DNA from: an uncultured Achromobacter sp.
Lineage (GTDB): Bacteria; Pseudomonadota; Gammaproteobacteria; Burkholderiales; Burkholderiaceae_B
Assembly: GCA_913775005.1 (NCBI GenBank)
Contig: CAJYKY010000099.1
Span: 1-5,841 of the forward strand
Length of the DNA stretch: 5,841 bases
Direction of reading: 5' to 3'
Shown: positions 1 to 5,732 of the stretch, piece after piece
Layout: the number at the start of each line of letters is the position of its first letter
Numbering within the stretch: the stretch's first letter is position 1
Position numbers and translations under genes: made by a program
Notes under the pieces: model-generated
What the model saw: only the letters and a program-made list of their open reading frames with translations
Databases searched by the model: none
Told to the model about the DNA's origin: nothing

Positions 1-542
1 GGTTCGGCACGGCCACCGAACGGCTATTGATCAAAAGCGAAGGCGAACGCGAAAGTGGCGGCGGCTCTGACGGTAAGGTCGAAGCCTTCTGGAGCCATGC
101 CGTGTCACCGTTCTGGGACCTGCAACTGGGCGCGCGCCGCGATATCGGCACGGGACCCAAGCGCAACTGGGCGGCCATCGGCATCGAAGGCGTGCTGCCC
201 TACAACATCGAACTGGAAACCACCGCCTACGTCGGCGCATCCGGCCGTACTGCGCTTGCGCTCAAGGCCGAATACGATCTGTTGCTGACGCAGCGGCTGA
301 TCTTCACGCCAGAACTGGAAGCCAGCCTGTACGGTAAATCCGACCGCGAACGCGGCATCGGTTCGGGCTTGTCGAGCGGGTCGTTGTCGTTACGGCTACG
401 CTACGAGGTCACGCGTGAATTCGCCCCATACGTCGGCGTATCCTTTGAACGCAAGTTCGGGCAGACGGCCCAATACGCCTCAGACGCCGGCGCCAGCCGA
501 TCGCAAACGGCCGTGATCGCCGGCGTGCGGTTCTGGTTCTGA
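1..542 (+). CDS. copB: Copper resistance protein CopB, C-terminal part (5' end outside window)
   Basis: This is the last 179 codons of an outer-membrane copper-resistance protein; the open frame is already running at base 3 and ends at TGA 540-542. CopB proteins are outer-membrane beta-barrels, usually encoded just after the multicopper oxidase copA, and are thought to bind or sequester copper at the cell surface. Family hallmarks visible here are KSEGER near the left edge, SPFWDLQLGARRD, EYDLLLTQRLIFTPELE, RGIGSGLSSGSLSLRLRYE, REFAPYVGVSFERKFG and the closing AGVRFWF. Alternating polar and hydrophobic stretches fit transmembrane beta-strands, and the terminal aromatic Phe is the usual signal for outer-membrane barrel assembly. 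The Met/His-rich N-terminal region typical of the family would lie upstream of the window. A TTG at 27 is internal to this frame and is not the gene start. The family call is firm; the copper role is from family knowledge. Confidence 0.9.
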   Translation, partial: FGTATERLLIKSEGERESGGGSDGKVEAFWSHAVSPFWDLQLGARRDIGTGPKRNWAAIGIEGVLPYNIELETTAYVGASGRTALALKAEYDLLLTQRLIFTPELEASLYGKSDRERGIGSGLSSGSLSLRLRYEVTREFAPYVGVSFERKFGQTAQYASDAGASRSQTAVIAGVRFWF

Positions 543-1051
543 TGCGCCGCCCCTCAACCCCTCACCTGCCTCGACACCTCATGAACGCACCCCGACTGAC
601 GCGCCGCATGATTCTTGTCACGGCGCTGTTCGCCCCGCTGCTTGCCCCCTTTGCCGTCACCGCGCAGAACGCCGTGAAGGTGGAAGTCTGGAAGACGCCC
701 ACCTGCGGTTGCTGCGAAGACTGGGTCAAGCACCTGCGCGACAACGGCTTTGCCGTCACCACCCACGACGTTGACGACACCGGCCCCATCCGCCGCAACG
801 CCGGCATGGCCAACCACGGCTCGTGCCACACCGCCGTGGTCGATGGTTATGCCGTCGAAGGCCACGTGCCTGCCCGCGACATCCGCCGCCTGCTCTTGGA
901 AAAACCGGATGCGGCAGGACTGGCCGCGCCCGGCATGCCGCTGGGTTCGCCTGGCATGGACGGCCCCGAATACGGCGGCCGAAAAACCCCGCATGATGTG
1001 CTGCTGGTGGACAAACGAGGTGGCGCCACGGTGTTTCAGGCGTATCGTTGA
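542..1051 (+). CDS. copG: DUF411 / CopG-family periplasmic copper-binding protein
   Basis: This small exported protein of the DUF411 family has 169 residues from the first ATG. Members sit in copper-resistance operons, are called CopG in some bacteria, and bind copper through conserved cysteines. The N-terminus has basic residues (R18, R21, R22) and a hydrophobic run at about 24-39, with a plausible signal peptidase site after A41 (V-T-A, then Q-N). The mature part starts KVEVWKTPTCGCCEDW with C55, C57 and C58, then NHGSCHTAVVDGYAVEGHVP with C95 and H96, and later GLAAPGMPLGSPGM, all DUF411 signatures. The ATG at 542 overlaps the copB stop (TGATG), suggesting translational coupling. M14 (ATG at 581) or M23 (ATG at 608) would give a more typical signal-peptide length, and none of the three has a good Shine-Dalgarno sequence, so the exact start is open. 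TRRMIL at 20-25 loosely resembles a twin-arginine export motif. Confidence 0.88.
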   Translation: MRRPSTPHLPRHLMNAPRLTRRMILVTALFAPLLAPFAVTAQNAVKVEVWKTPTCGCCEDWVKHLRDNGFAVTTHDVDDTGPIRRNAGMANHGSCHTAVVDGYAVEGHVPARDIRRLLLEKPDAAGLAAPGMPLGSPGMDGPEYGGRKTPHDVLLVDKRGGATVFQAYR

Positions 1052-1133
1052 CGTCAGGCCCGTGTGAAAACCCCCGGCATCACCAGCTGGGGCGCTTGAA
1101 ACAATTCATCCACACCGCCTCAATGGCTACTCC

Positions 1134-1161
1134 TTGCACCGCAACAAAAATGCGCCACAAT
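1134..1161 (+). promoter_or_regulatory. Possible serA promoter
   Basis: The 146-base gap between copG and serA contains one AT-rich patch in otherwise GC-rich DNA. TTGCAC at 1134-1139 could serve as a -35 element and CACAAT at 1156-1161 as a -10, with 16 bases between. A run TAAATAAAA follows immediately. The matches to consensus are partial (3 of 6 and 4 of 6), so this is a weak prediction. No convincing terminator hairpin for the copB-copG unit was seen between 1052 and 1130. Confidence 0.3.
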
Positions 1162-1197
1162 AAATAAAACGCATTTCTCACCCACCCCTTGGCAGTC

Positions 1198-2394
1198 ATG
1201 GCAAAAATCGTCCTGTTCGAGAACATCCATCCGAGCGCCCGCGCGGTCTTCGAAGCCGCCGGCTACACCGACATCGTCACGCACGCAGCGGCCCTGCCGC
1301 CCGCGCAGATGCACGACGCCCTGCGCGGCGTGCAAGTGGCGGGGATCCGTTCTCGCACGCACCTGGACGCCGCCCTGCTGTCCAGCCCCGACCTGCGCGT
1401 CGTGGGCTGCTTCTGCATCGGTACCAACCAGGTTGACCTGGATTCGGCCATGCAGCGCGGCGTGCCGGTGTTCAACGCCCCCTTCTCCAACACGCGTTCC
1501 GTGGCCGAACTGGTGCTGGGCGAAGCGATTTTGCTGCTTCGCCGTATCCCGGAAAAAAATGCGCGCGTGCATCTGGGCCACTGGGACAAGAGCGCCGCCG
1601 GCGCGTTTGAAACGCGCGGCAAGACGCTGGGCATCGTGGGTTACGGCAACATCGGTTCGCAGATCAGCACGCTGGCCGAAGGGCTGGGCATGCGCGTGAT
1701 CTATCACGACGTCGAAGCCAAGCTGCCGCTGGGCAACGCGCGGCCTGCCGGCTCGCTCAACGACCTGCTGGAACAGGCCGATGTGGTGACGCTGCATGTG
1801 CCGGGCGGCAAGTCCACCGAAAACATCATGAACGCCGAGACCATCGCCCGCATGCGTCGTGGCGCCATCCTGATCAACGCATCGCGCGGCACGGTGGTGG
1901 ACATCGACGCGCTGCACGCGGCGCTGAAGTCCGGGCACCTGGCGGGCGCCGCGCTGGACGTGTTCCCCACCGAGCCCAAGGGCGCCGACGAACCGCTGGC
2001 CAGCCCGCTGATCGGCATGCCCAACGTCATCCTCACGCCGCACATTGGTGGCAGCACGCAGGAATCGCAAGAGAACATCGGCCGTGAAGTGGCCGAAAAG
2101 CTGGTGCGTTTCATGCAGGCGGGTACGACCAAGGGCGCCGTCAATTTCCCCGAACTGCCGTATCTGGAACCGGCGGGCGCCACCCGCATCCTGCACGTGC
2201 ACCGCAACGCGCCGGGCGCGCTGGGTACGCTGGACAACCTGATGGCGCAGCATGGCTTGAACATCGTCAGCCAGACGCTGCAAACCAAGGGCCAGATCGG
2301 CTATGTGATCACCGACGTGGAAGGCCAGGTGGACGACGTCGTCATGACCACGCTGCGCAATCACCCGATCACGGTGCGCTGCGACCGCTTGTAA
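1198..2394 (+). CDS. serA: D-3-phosphoglycerate dehydrogenase SerA (398 aa, ACT domain)
   Basis: SerA catalyses the first committed step of serine synthesis, NAD-dependent oxidation of 3-phosphoglycerate to 3-phosphohydroxypyruvate, in the cytosol. The protein has a split substrate-binding domain, a Rossmann domain with GYGNIG at 148-153, and a C-terminal ACT domain from about residue 329. The catalytic trio of D-2-hydroxyacid dehydrogenases is present: R230 in NASRGT, E259 in FPTEP and H282 in TPHIGGST. In the ACT domain H335, N337 (HRNAPG) and N355 (LNIVSQ) line up with the serine-binding residues of the E. coli enzyme, so feedback inhibition by serine is likely. E. coli SerA has 410 residues, so this is the ordinary short type. 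The ATG at 1198 (MAKIVLFENIHPSA) matches where the fold begins; a TTG nine bases earlier is less likely. No clear Shine-Dalgarno sequence precedes it. The 3' end faces the lysR gene across a repeat array. Confidence 0.96.
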   Translation: MAKIVLFENIHPSARAVFEAAGYTDIVTHAAALPPAQMHDALRGVQVAGIRSRTHLDAALLSSPDLRVVGCFCIGTNQVDLDSAMQRGVPVFNAPFSNTRSVAELVLGEAILLLRRIPEKNARVHLGHWDKSAAGAFETRGKTLGIVGYGNIGSQISTLAEGLGMRVIYHDVEAKLPLGNARPAGSLNDLLEQADVVTLHVPGGKSTENIMNAETIARMRRGAILINASRGTVVDIDALHAALKSGHLAGAALDVFPTEPKGADEPLASPLIGMPNVILTPHIGGSTQESQENIGREVAEKLVRFMQAGTTKGAVNFPELPYLEPAGATRILHVHRNAPGALGTLDNLMAQHGLNIVSQTLQTKGQIGYVITDVEGQVDDVVMTTLRNHPITVRCDRL

Positions 2395-2417
2395 TTGCGG
2401 CTTGAAGTCTCTGCGAC

Positions 2418-2500
2418 GGGCGCCCGGCATAGGGGCGCCCGGCATAGGGGCGCCCGGCTAAGGGGCGCTTCTATATGGGGCGCCCCTGAACCGGGCGCCC
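2418..2500. repeat. Six-unit, 15-bp phased GGGCGCCC repeat array
   Basis: The octamer GGGCGCCC, which is its own reverse complement, occurs at 2418, 2433, 2448, 2478 and 2493, with a degenerate copy GGGCGCTT at 2463. All six starts are exactly 15 bases apart. The 7-base spacers are GGCATAG, GGCATAG, GGCTAAG, CTATATG and CTGAACC, so the first two units are identical and the later ones diverge outside the octamer. Any two perfect octamers can pair as an 8-bp all-GC stem; the adjacent perfect pairs leave a 7-base loop. The array fills most of the gap between convergent serA and lysR. No protein-coding role is evident. Confidence 0.9.
2478..2500. terminator. Terminator-like hairpin between convergent serA and lysR
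   Basis: GGGCGCCC at 2478-2485 and GGGCGCCC at 2493-2500 form an 8-bp GC-only stem around the loop CTGAACC. On the plus strand it is followed by ATTTCATT, a short and imperfect T-rich tail, so it could terminate serA transcription. On the minus strand the hairpin begins three bases after the lysR stop but lacks a T-run, so termination of lysR there is less sure. The same octamer can also pair with the upstream copies, which gives several alternative hairpins. Function is inferred from structure and position. Confidence 0.55.
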
Positions 2501-2503
2501 ATT

Positions 2504-3373
2504 TCATTCGCGGCCAGCGGCTGCCGCCATCAAACATTCCGCCATCTTTTCCCGCACGCTGCCCGCATCGAAAGGCAGCCGGCCGATGATGCCGATTTCG
2601 CGGTGAAAGGCCTCGGCGCCCAACGGCACCAGCCGCAAGCCCGTCATGTCCAAGCCGCGCAATTGCGGCAGCAACGCCACGCCCAGGCCGTGGCGCACCA
2701 GGTTGGCAATAGCTTCAATCTCATCCAGCTCCACCGCCTCGTGCACATTGAGCCGGTGCTTTTTCAGAAAGATATCCACGACGCGCCCGCCAAATGACGC
2801 GCGGTCATAGCGGATGAACGGCTGCGTGGCCAGCACCTCGCGCCACGGTGCAACGGGCATCGAGTCGGGCATGGCCAGCACCACCGGCTCGGTCGTCAAG
2901 CGCTGCCAGCCCAATTCCGGCGGCAGCGTGAACGGCGGACGGATCAGCACGGCCATATCGACCTCGCCCGCATCCACCTGCCCCAGCAACGACAGCGACA
3001 CGCCCGGCACCAGACGCACCCGCACATCAGGATAGACGGCGCGAAAGCGCCCCAGCGCATCGACCATCAAGCCCTGCTGCACCGACGCAATGGCGCCGAT
3101 GCGCAACGACCCGCTGACCTGCCCCGCGCCCGCCGTGGTAACCATGCGTTCGGCCATGGCGACCAGTTCTTCAGCCTGCGGCAGCATCTCGCGCCCATGC
3201 GCGTTCAACACGGCCGCTCGCGCGCCCCGGTCGAAAAGTTCTACGCCCAGATATTCCTCCAGCCGTTTGATCTGCGCGCTGACGGCCGACTGCGTCAGGC
3301 CCAGATGCGCGCCCGCGCCGGTGAAGGTGCCATCGCGTGCGACGGCGATGAAGGTCTTGAATTCTTTGATCAC
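2504..3373 (-). CDS. LysR-type transcriptional regulator (289 aa)
   Basis: This is a DNA-binding regulator of the LysR family, acting in the cytosol as an oligomer that usually responds to a small metabolite. The N-terminus IKEFKTFIAVARDGTFTGAGAHLGLTQSAVSAQIKRLEEYLGVELFDR is the classic winged helix-turn-helix, with the HTH at about residues 18-37. The remainder, from about residue 90, is the periplasmic-binding-protein-like effector domain. I chose the GTG at 3373-3371 because LysR proteins begin only a few residues before the F-x-A-V-A-R helix and the length (289) fits the family norm near 300. The frame also extends to TTG codons at 3379 and 3418, but the latter lies between the predicted -35 and -10. 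No good Shine-Dalgarno precedes any of these. The gene is divergent from the VOC-pxpBCA unit and is its likely regulator. The effector is unknown; 5-oxoproline or a related compound is a guess. Confidence 0.92.
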   Translation of the reverse strand: MIKEFKTFIAVARDGTFTGAGAHLGLTQSAVSAQIKRLEEYLGVELFDRGARAAVLNAHGREMLPQAEELVAMAERMVTTAGAGQVSGSLRIGAIASVQQGLMVDALGRFRAVYPDVRVRLVPGVSLSLLGQVDAGEVDMAVLIRPPFTLPPELGWQRLTTEPVVLAMPDSMPVAPWREVLATQPFIRYDRASFGGRVVDIFLKKHRLNVHEAVELDEIEAIANLVRHGLGVALLPQLRGLDMTGLRLVPLGAEAFHREIGIIGRLPFDAGSVREKMAECLMAAAAGRE

Positions 3374-3389
3374 GATCAAAATATTTGAT
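3365..3389. promoter_or_regulatory. Nested inverted repeats, candidate LysR-type operator
   Basis: TTTGATCACGATCAAA at 3365-3380 is a perfect inverted repeat with 7-base arms and a 2-base centre. Its right arm is shared with a second inverted repeat, ATCAAAATATTTGAT at 3375-3389, which has 6-base arms and a 3-base centre and contains a T-N11-A box (T3376, A3388), the usual core of LysR-family sites. Another ATCAAA lies at 3418-3423. The first palindrome overlaps the proposed lysR start codon (3371-3373), a position suited to autoregulation. The sites lie about 140-160 bases upstream of the VOC start. Regulatory function is inferred. Confidence 0.5.
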
Positions 3390-3401
3390 GCTAAGGCACA
3401 A

Positions 3402-3430
3402 AAAATATCGTTTTTCAATCAAAAAAACAA
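3402..3430 (-). promoter_or_regulatory. Possible lysR promoter
   Basis: Read on the minus strand, TTGTTT (3430-3425) and TATTTT (3407-3402) are separated by exactly 17 bases in an AT-rich tract. This gives a leader of roughly 20-25 bases before the GTG at 3373, ending in the operator-like palindromes. Matches to consensus are 3 of 6 and 4 of 6. The placement also argues against translation starting at the TTG at 3418, which lies within the promoter spacer. Confidence 0.4.
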
Positions 3431-3440
3431 TACCTAAACT
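3412..3440 (+). promoter_or_regulatory. Possible promoter of the VOC-pxpBCA operon
   Basis: On the plus strand TTTTCA (3412-3417) and TAAACT (3435-3440) are 17 bases apart, each matching 4 of 6 consensus bases. It overlaps the candidate lysR promoter on the opposite strand, a common layout for LysR-type divergent pairs, and would give a leader of about 80 bases before the VOC start. The weak match to consensus is compatible with a promoter that needs an activator. This is a prediction only. Confidence 0.3.
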
Positions 3441-3525
3441 ACGTTCTGCTGCTAACGCGCTGTAAGCGTGCGCACATGCGGCCCCCGCAAGGCCGATCAC
3501 CCTTTTGAATGACCCGGAAATTTTC

Positions 3526-3957
3526 ATGACCGCTCAAACCAACCTGCCGCCGTTCCATCTGGCCTTCCCGGTCCGCGACCTGGCCGAAGCCCGCGCCTTC
3601 TACGGCGAAAAGCTGGGCTGTCCGGAGGGCCGTAGCTCGTCCGAATGGATCGATTTCAACTTCTACGGCCATCAGATCGTCGCCCACCTGGCACCCAGCG
3701 AATGCGGCCACAAGGCCACCAGCGCCGTGGACTCGCACAACGTGCCCGTGCGCCATTTCGGGGCCGTTCTTTCCATGGAACAATGGGAAGCCATGTCCAA
3801 GCGCCTGATCGACGCCGGCACCGAATTCGTCATCGAACCCTACATCCGCTTCAAGGGCGAAGTGGGCGAACAAGCCACGATGTTCTTCCTGGATCCGTCG
3901 GGCAACGCACTGGAATTCAAGGCCTTCAAGAACATGGACTCCTTGTTCGCCAAGTAA
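3526..3957 (+). CDS. VOC-family protein, extradiol-dioxygenase-like (143 aa)
   Basis: This is a single vicinal-oxygen-chelate protein resembling the group described as predicted dioxygenases of the extradiol dioxygenase family (glyoxalase/bleomycin-resistance fold). The first beta-alpha-beta unit is FHLAFPVRDLAEARAFYGEKLGC and the second ends in FFLDPSGNALEFKAF. Three residues at the positions expected for metal ligands are H11 (FHLAFPV), H77 (VRHFGAVL) and E130 (NALEFKAF), so a metal-dependent enzyme is likely, though the substrate cannot be read from the sequence. The ATG at 3526 has GGAAA at 3516-3520, five bases upstream; a TTG at 3505 in the same frame is a poorer start. The stop is 24 bases from the pxpB start, on the same strand and without a visible terminator, so it is probably the first gene of the oxoprolinase operon. 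A role in 5-oxoproline-related metabolism is suggested by context only. Confidence 0.85.
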   Translation: MTAQTNLPPFHLAFPVRDLAEARAFYGEKLGCPEGRSSSEWIDFNFYGHQIVAHLAPSECGHKATSAVDSHNVPVRHFGAVLSMEQWEAMSKRLIDAGTEFVIEPYIRFKGEVGEQATMFFLDPSGNALEFKAFKNMDSLFAK

Positions 3958-3966
3958 ACCGCCTCT

Positions 3967-3971
3967 ACAGG
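3967..3971 (+). promoter_or_regulatory. Ribosome binding site supporting the TTG start of pxpB
   Basis: ACAGG at 3967-3971 lies 10 bases before the TTG at 3982. The VOC stop TAA at 3955-3957 is in the same frame as pxpB and no ATG, GTG or other TTG occurs between them. The TTG is therefore the only standard start codon ahead of the conserved part of the protein. The site itself is weak. Confidence 0.4.
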
Positions 3972-3981
3972 TTCCGCGCCG

Positions 3982-4722
3982 TTGAACGCTTCATCCGAAC
4001 CCCCTTCTCCGGCCGAAACCGCGTGGCGCATCCAGCCGCAAGGTGATCGCTGCCTGATTATCACCTTCGGTGACCACATCGACGCCGCCGTCGGCCGGAC
4101 CTGTCTGGCCGCGGCGCGCAAACTGCGCGCCGCTGAACTGCCCGGCGTGACCGATGTGGTGCCCTCTTTCGTTGCCGTGGCCGTGCACTACCGGCCCGGT
4201 GGGCTGACCCCCGGCAACGCCCCCACCTTTTCCTTGCTTGCCGCCCGCATCGATGCGCTGCTTGCCGAAGGCATCCCGGCAGACGCCGAGGCGGGGCGCC
4301 AGATTGACATCCCCGTCTGCTATGGCGGCGAACATGGCCCAGACCTGCTCGATGTGGCGCTTGCGGCCGGCATCACGGCCGACGAAGTTATAGCCCTGCA
4401 CAGCGGCCCGCGCAGCATGGTGTTCATGTTGGGATTTGCGCCCGGCCATCCGTACCTGGGTCTGCACGACGAAAAACTGAACATTCCCCGCCGCGCCTCG
4501 CCGCGCACGGTGGTGCCGATTGGCTCCGTGGCCATCGCCAACCGGCAGACGGTGATCTACCCCAACCGGCTGCCCGGCGGCTGGAACCTGATTGGCGCGA
4601 CGCCGCTCGCCATGTTCAACCCGCAGCGCGAGCCAGCCTCGCTGCTGCAACCGGGTGACGCGGTGCGCTTCGTGCCGATCAGCGCCGACGAATTCAACCG
4701 TATCCGGGACACGCAGCCATGA
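3982..4722 (+). CDS. pxpB: 5-oxoprolinase subunit PxpB (KipI family, 246 aa)
   Basis: PxpB is one of three subunits of the prokaryotic ATP-dependent 5-oxoprolinase, which converts 5-oxo-L-proline to L-glutamate in the cytosol; the B. subtilis homologue was first described as the kinase inhibitor KipI. Family features in order are WRIQPQGDRCLIITFG near residues 15-30, DVVPSFVAVAVHYRPG, IDIPVCYGGEHGPDLLDVA, then the core MVFMLGFAPGHPYLGLHDEKLNIPRRASPRTVVPIGSVAIANRQTVIYPNRLPGGWNLIG, and a final LLQPGDAVRFVPIS. Length is close to that of B. subtilis PxpB. H156 in APGHPYLG stands where I recall many homologues having Phe. Translation appears to begin at TTG 3982, since an in-frame stop lies just upstream and no other start is available. 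The end overlaps pxpC by four bases (ATGA at 4719-4722), which fits coupled synthesis of complex partners. Confidence 0.94.
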   Translation: MNASSEPPSPAETAWRIQPQGDRCLIITFGDHIDAAVGRTCLAAARKLRAAELPGVTDVVPSFVAVAVHYRPGGLTPGNAPTFSLLAARIDALLAEGIPADAEAGRQIDIPVCYGGEHGPDLLDVALAAGITADEVIALHSGPRSMVFMLGFAPGHPYLGLHDEKLNIPRRASPRTVVPIGSVAIANRQTVIYPNRLPGGWNLIGATPLAMFNPQREPASLLQPGDAVRFVPISADEFNRIRDTQP

Positions 4723-5732
4723 CGGTGACGGTGATCAAGCCCGGCATGCTGTCCAGCTTTCAGGATGGCGGCCGGTACGGTTTTCAGCATCAGGGCATTC
4801 CGGCCGCAGGGGCCATGGACGAACGCGCGCACCGGCTGGCCAATGCGCTGGCGGGCAATACCGGCGACCCGGCAACGCTGGAAATGACGCTGACCGGCCC
4901 CACCTTGCGCTTCGACGCGCCGGCGTGTTTTGCGCTGGCGGGCGCCGACATGAAAGCCACGCTGAACGGGCAGGACGTGCCCGTGCACCGCCCGCTGGTG
5001 GCGCGTGCCGGCGACACACTGGCCTTCGCAGGCCCGGCCGCCGGCGGAGTGCGCGCTTACCTCGCCGTACACGGCGGTTTCGACCTGCCCTCCGTGATGG
5101 GCAGCGAAAGCACCTATCTACGCAGCGGCTTTGGCGGCTTCGAAGGCCGGGCCTTGCGGCGTGGCGATCAAATCCCCTTGCGCGCCGCCTTGTCCGAAGA
5201 CCGCGACCTGCTCGCGCTGCACCGTGCCTTGTGGGAGGTGCGCATCTATCTGCCTGGCGTCTTGGCCAACAAGCGCCGCGCCGTCATCCGCGTACTGCCC
5301 GGCATGCATTGGGACGCCTTTTCCAGCGCCACGCGCGGAGCGTTCACGCAGGCGGAATTTCGTATCAGCCCGCAGTCGGACCGCATGGGCTACCGGCTGC
5401 AAGGACCGGCGCTGGCGCTGGAGCGCCCGCGTCAGATGCTGAGCGAAGCCGCCTCGTTCGGCACGGTGCAGGTGCCGTCGGGCGGCGAGGCCATCATCCT
5501 GATGGCCGACCGCCAGACCACCGGCGGCTATCCCAAGATTGCGCAGATCGCCACCGTGGATCTGCCCGCCCTGGCGCAATCGGCACCCGGCGACACGTTG
5601 CGCTTTGCCTTGATCGACCTGGACGAGGCGCAACGACTGGACGGCGAACGCGAACATGCGTTTGCACAGCTAACCGAGGCGCTCGCCCCGCTGCGCGCGC
5701 TGCTCTCCCCGCTTACAAAGGAACCGCGATGA
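4719..5732 (+). CDS. pxpC: 5-oxoprolinase subunit PxpC (KipA / biotin-dependent carboxyltransferase-like family, 337 aa)
   Basis: PxpC pairs with PxpB in the 5-oxoprolinase; the family is homologous to domains of urea amidolyase and is often auto-annotated as a biotin-dependent carboxyltransferase or allophanate hydrolase subunit. The N-terminal signature IKPGMLSSFQDGGRYGFQHQGIPAAGAMD covers residues 6-34. It is followed by ALAGADMKATLNG, RAYLAVHGGFDLPSVMGSESTYLRSGFGGFEGRALRRGD (R112 to about residue 150), SPQSDRMGYRLQGP, and a C-terminal block with LSEAASFGTVQVPSGGEAIILMADRQTTGGYPKIAQIA. The length is usual and no break is seen. The ATG overlaps the pxpB stop, with a weak GGGA nine bases upstream, and its own stop overlaps the pxpA start as ATGA at 5729-5732. 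The operon context with pxpA makes the oxoprolinase role much more likely than urea or allophanate metabolism. Confidence 0.94.
   Translation: MTVTVIKPGMLSSFQDGGRYGFQHQGIPAAGAMDERAHRLANALAGNTGDPATLEMTLTGPTLRFDAPACFALAGADMKATLNGQDVPVHRPLVARAGDTLAFAGPAAGGVRAYLAVHGGFDLPSVMGSESTYLRSGFGGFEGRALRRGDQIPLRAALSEDRDLLALHRALWEVRIYLPGVLANKRRAVIRVLPGMHWDAFSSATRGAFTQAEFRISPQSDRMGYRLQGPALALERPRQMLSEAASFGTVQVPSGGEAIILMADRQTTGGYPKIAQIATVDLPALAQSAPGDTLRFALIDLDEAQRLDGEREHAFAQLTEALAPLRALLSPLTKEPR

Noticed and set aside
1072..1094. CCCC...GGGG pairing after copG as a possible terminator
   Set aside because: Only about four base pairs can form, the loop is long and no T-run follows.
1120..2445. A 441-codon open frame on the minus strand, opposite serA
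   Set aside because: It lies antisense to an unambiguous serA, its translation is low-complexity and rich in His, Gln, Arg and Ala, and it matches no family I recognise. Long antisense frames are expected in GC-rich genes.
2395..2589. Plus-strand open frame encoding GARHRGARHRGAR-like repeats
   Set aside because: It starts at a TTG right after the serA stop with no ribosome binding site; the peptide repeat is only the 15-base DNA repeat read in frame, and it runs into the 3' end of lysR.
3401..3415. AAAAA-TATCG-TTTTT inverted repeat as a terminator or operator
   Set aside because: The arms are plain A and T runs inside an AT-rich promoter tract, so the symmetry is likely incidental and it lies in neither gene's 3' region.
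3374..3418. N-terminal extension of the LysR regulator to a TTG at 3418
   Set aside because: The extra 15 residues are not part of the LysR fold, and the TTG would lie in the spacer of the predicted promoter.
3991..4650. A 219-codon minus-strand open frame opposite pxpB
   Set aside because: It is antisense to clear pxpB coding sequence, with biased composition and no recognisable domain.
5118..5657. A 179-codon minus-strand open frame opposite pxpC
   Set aside because: It is wholly inside the conserved pxpC gene on the other strand and shows no family signature.
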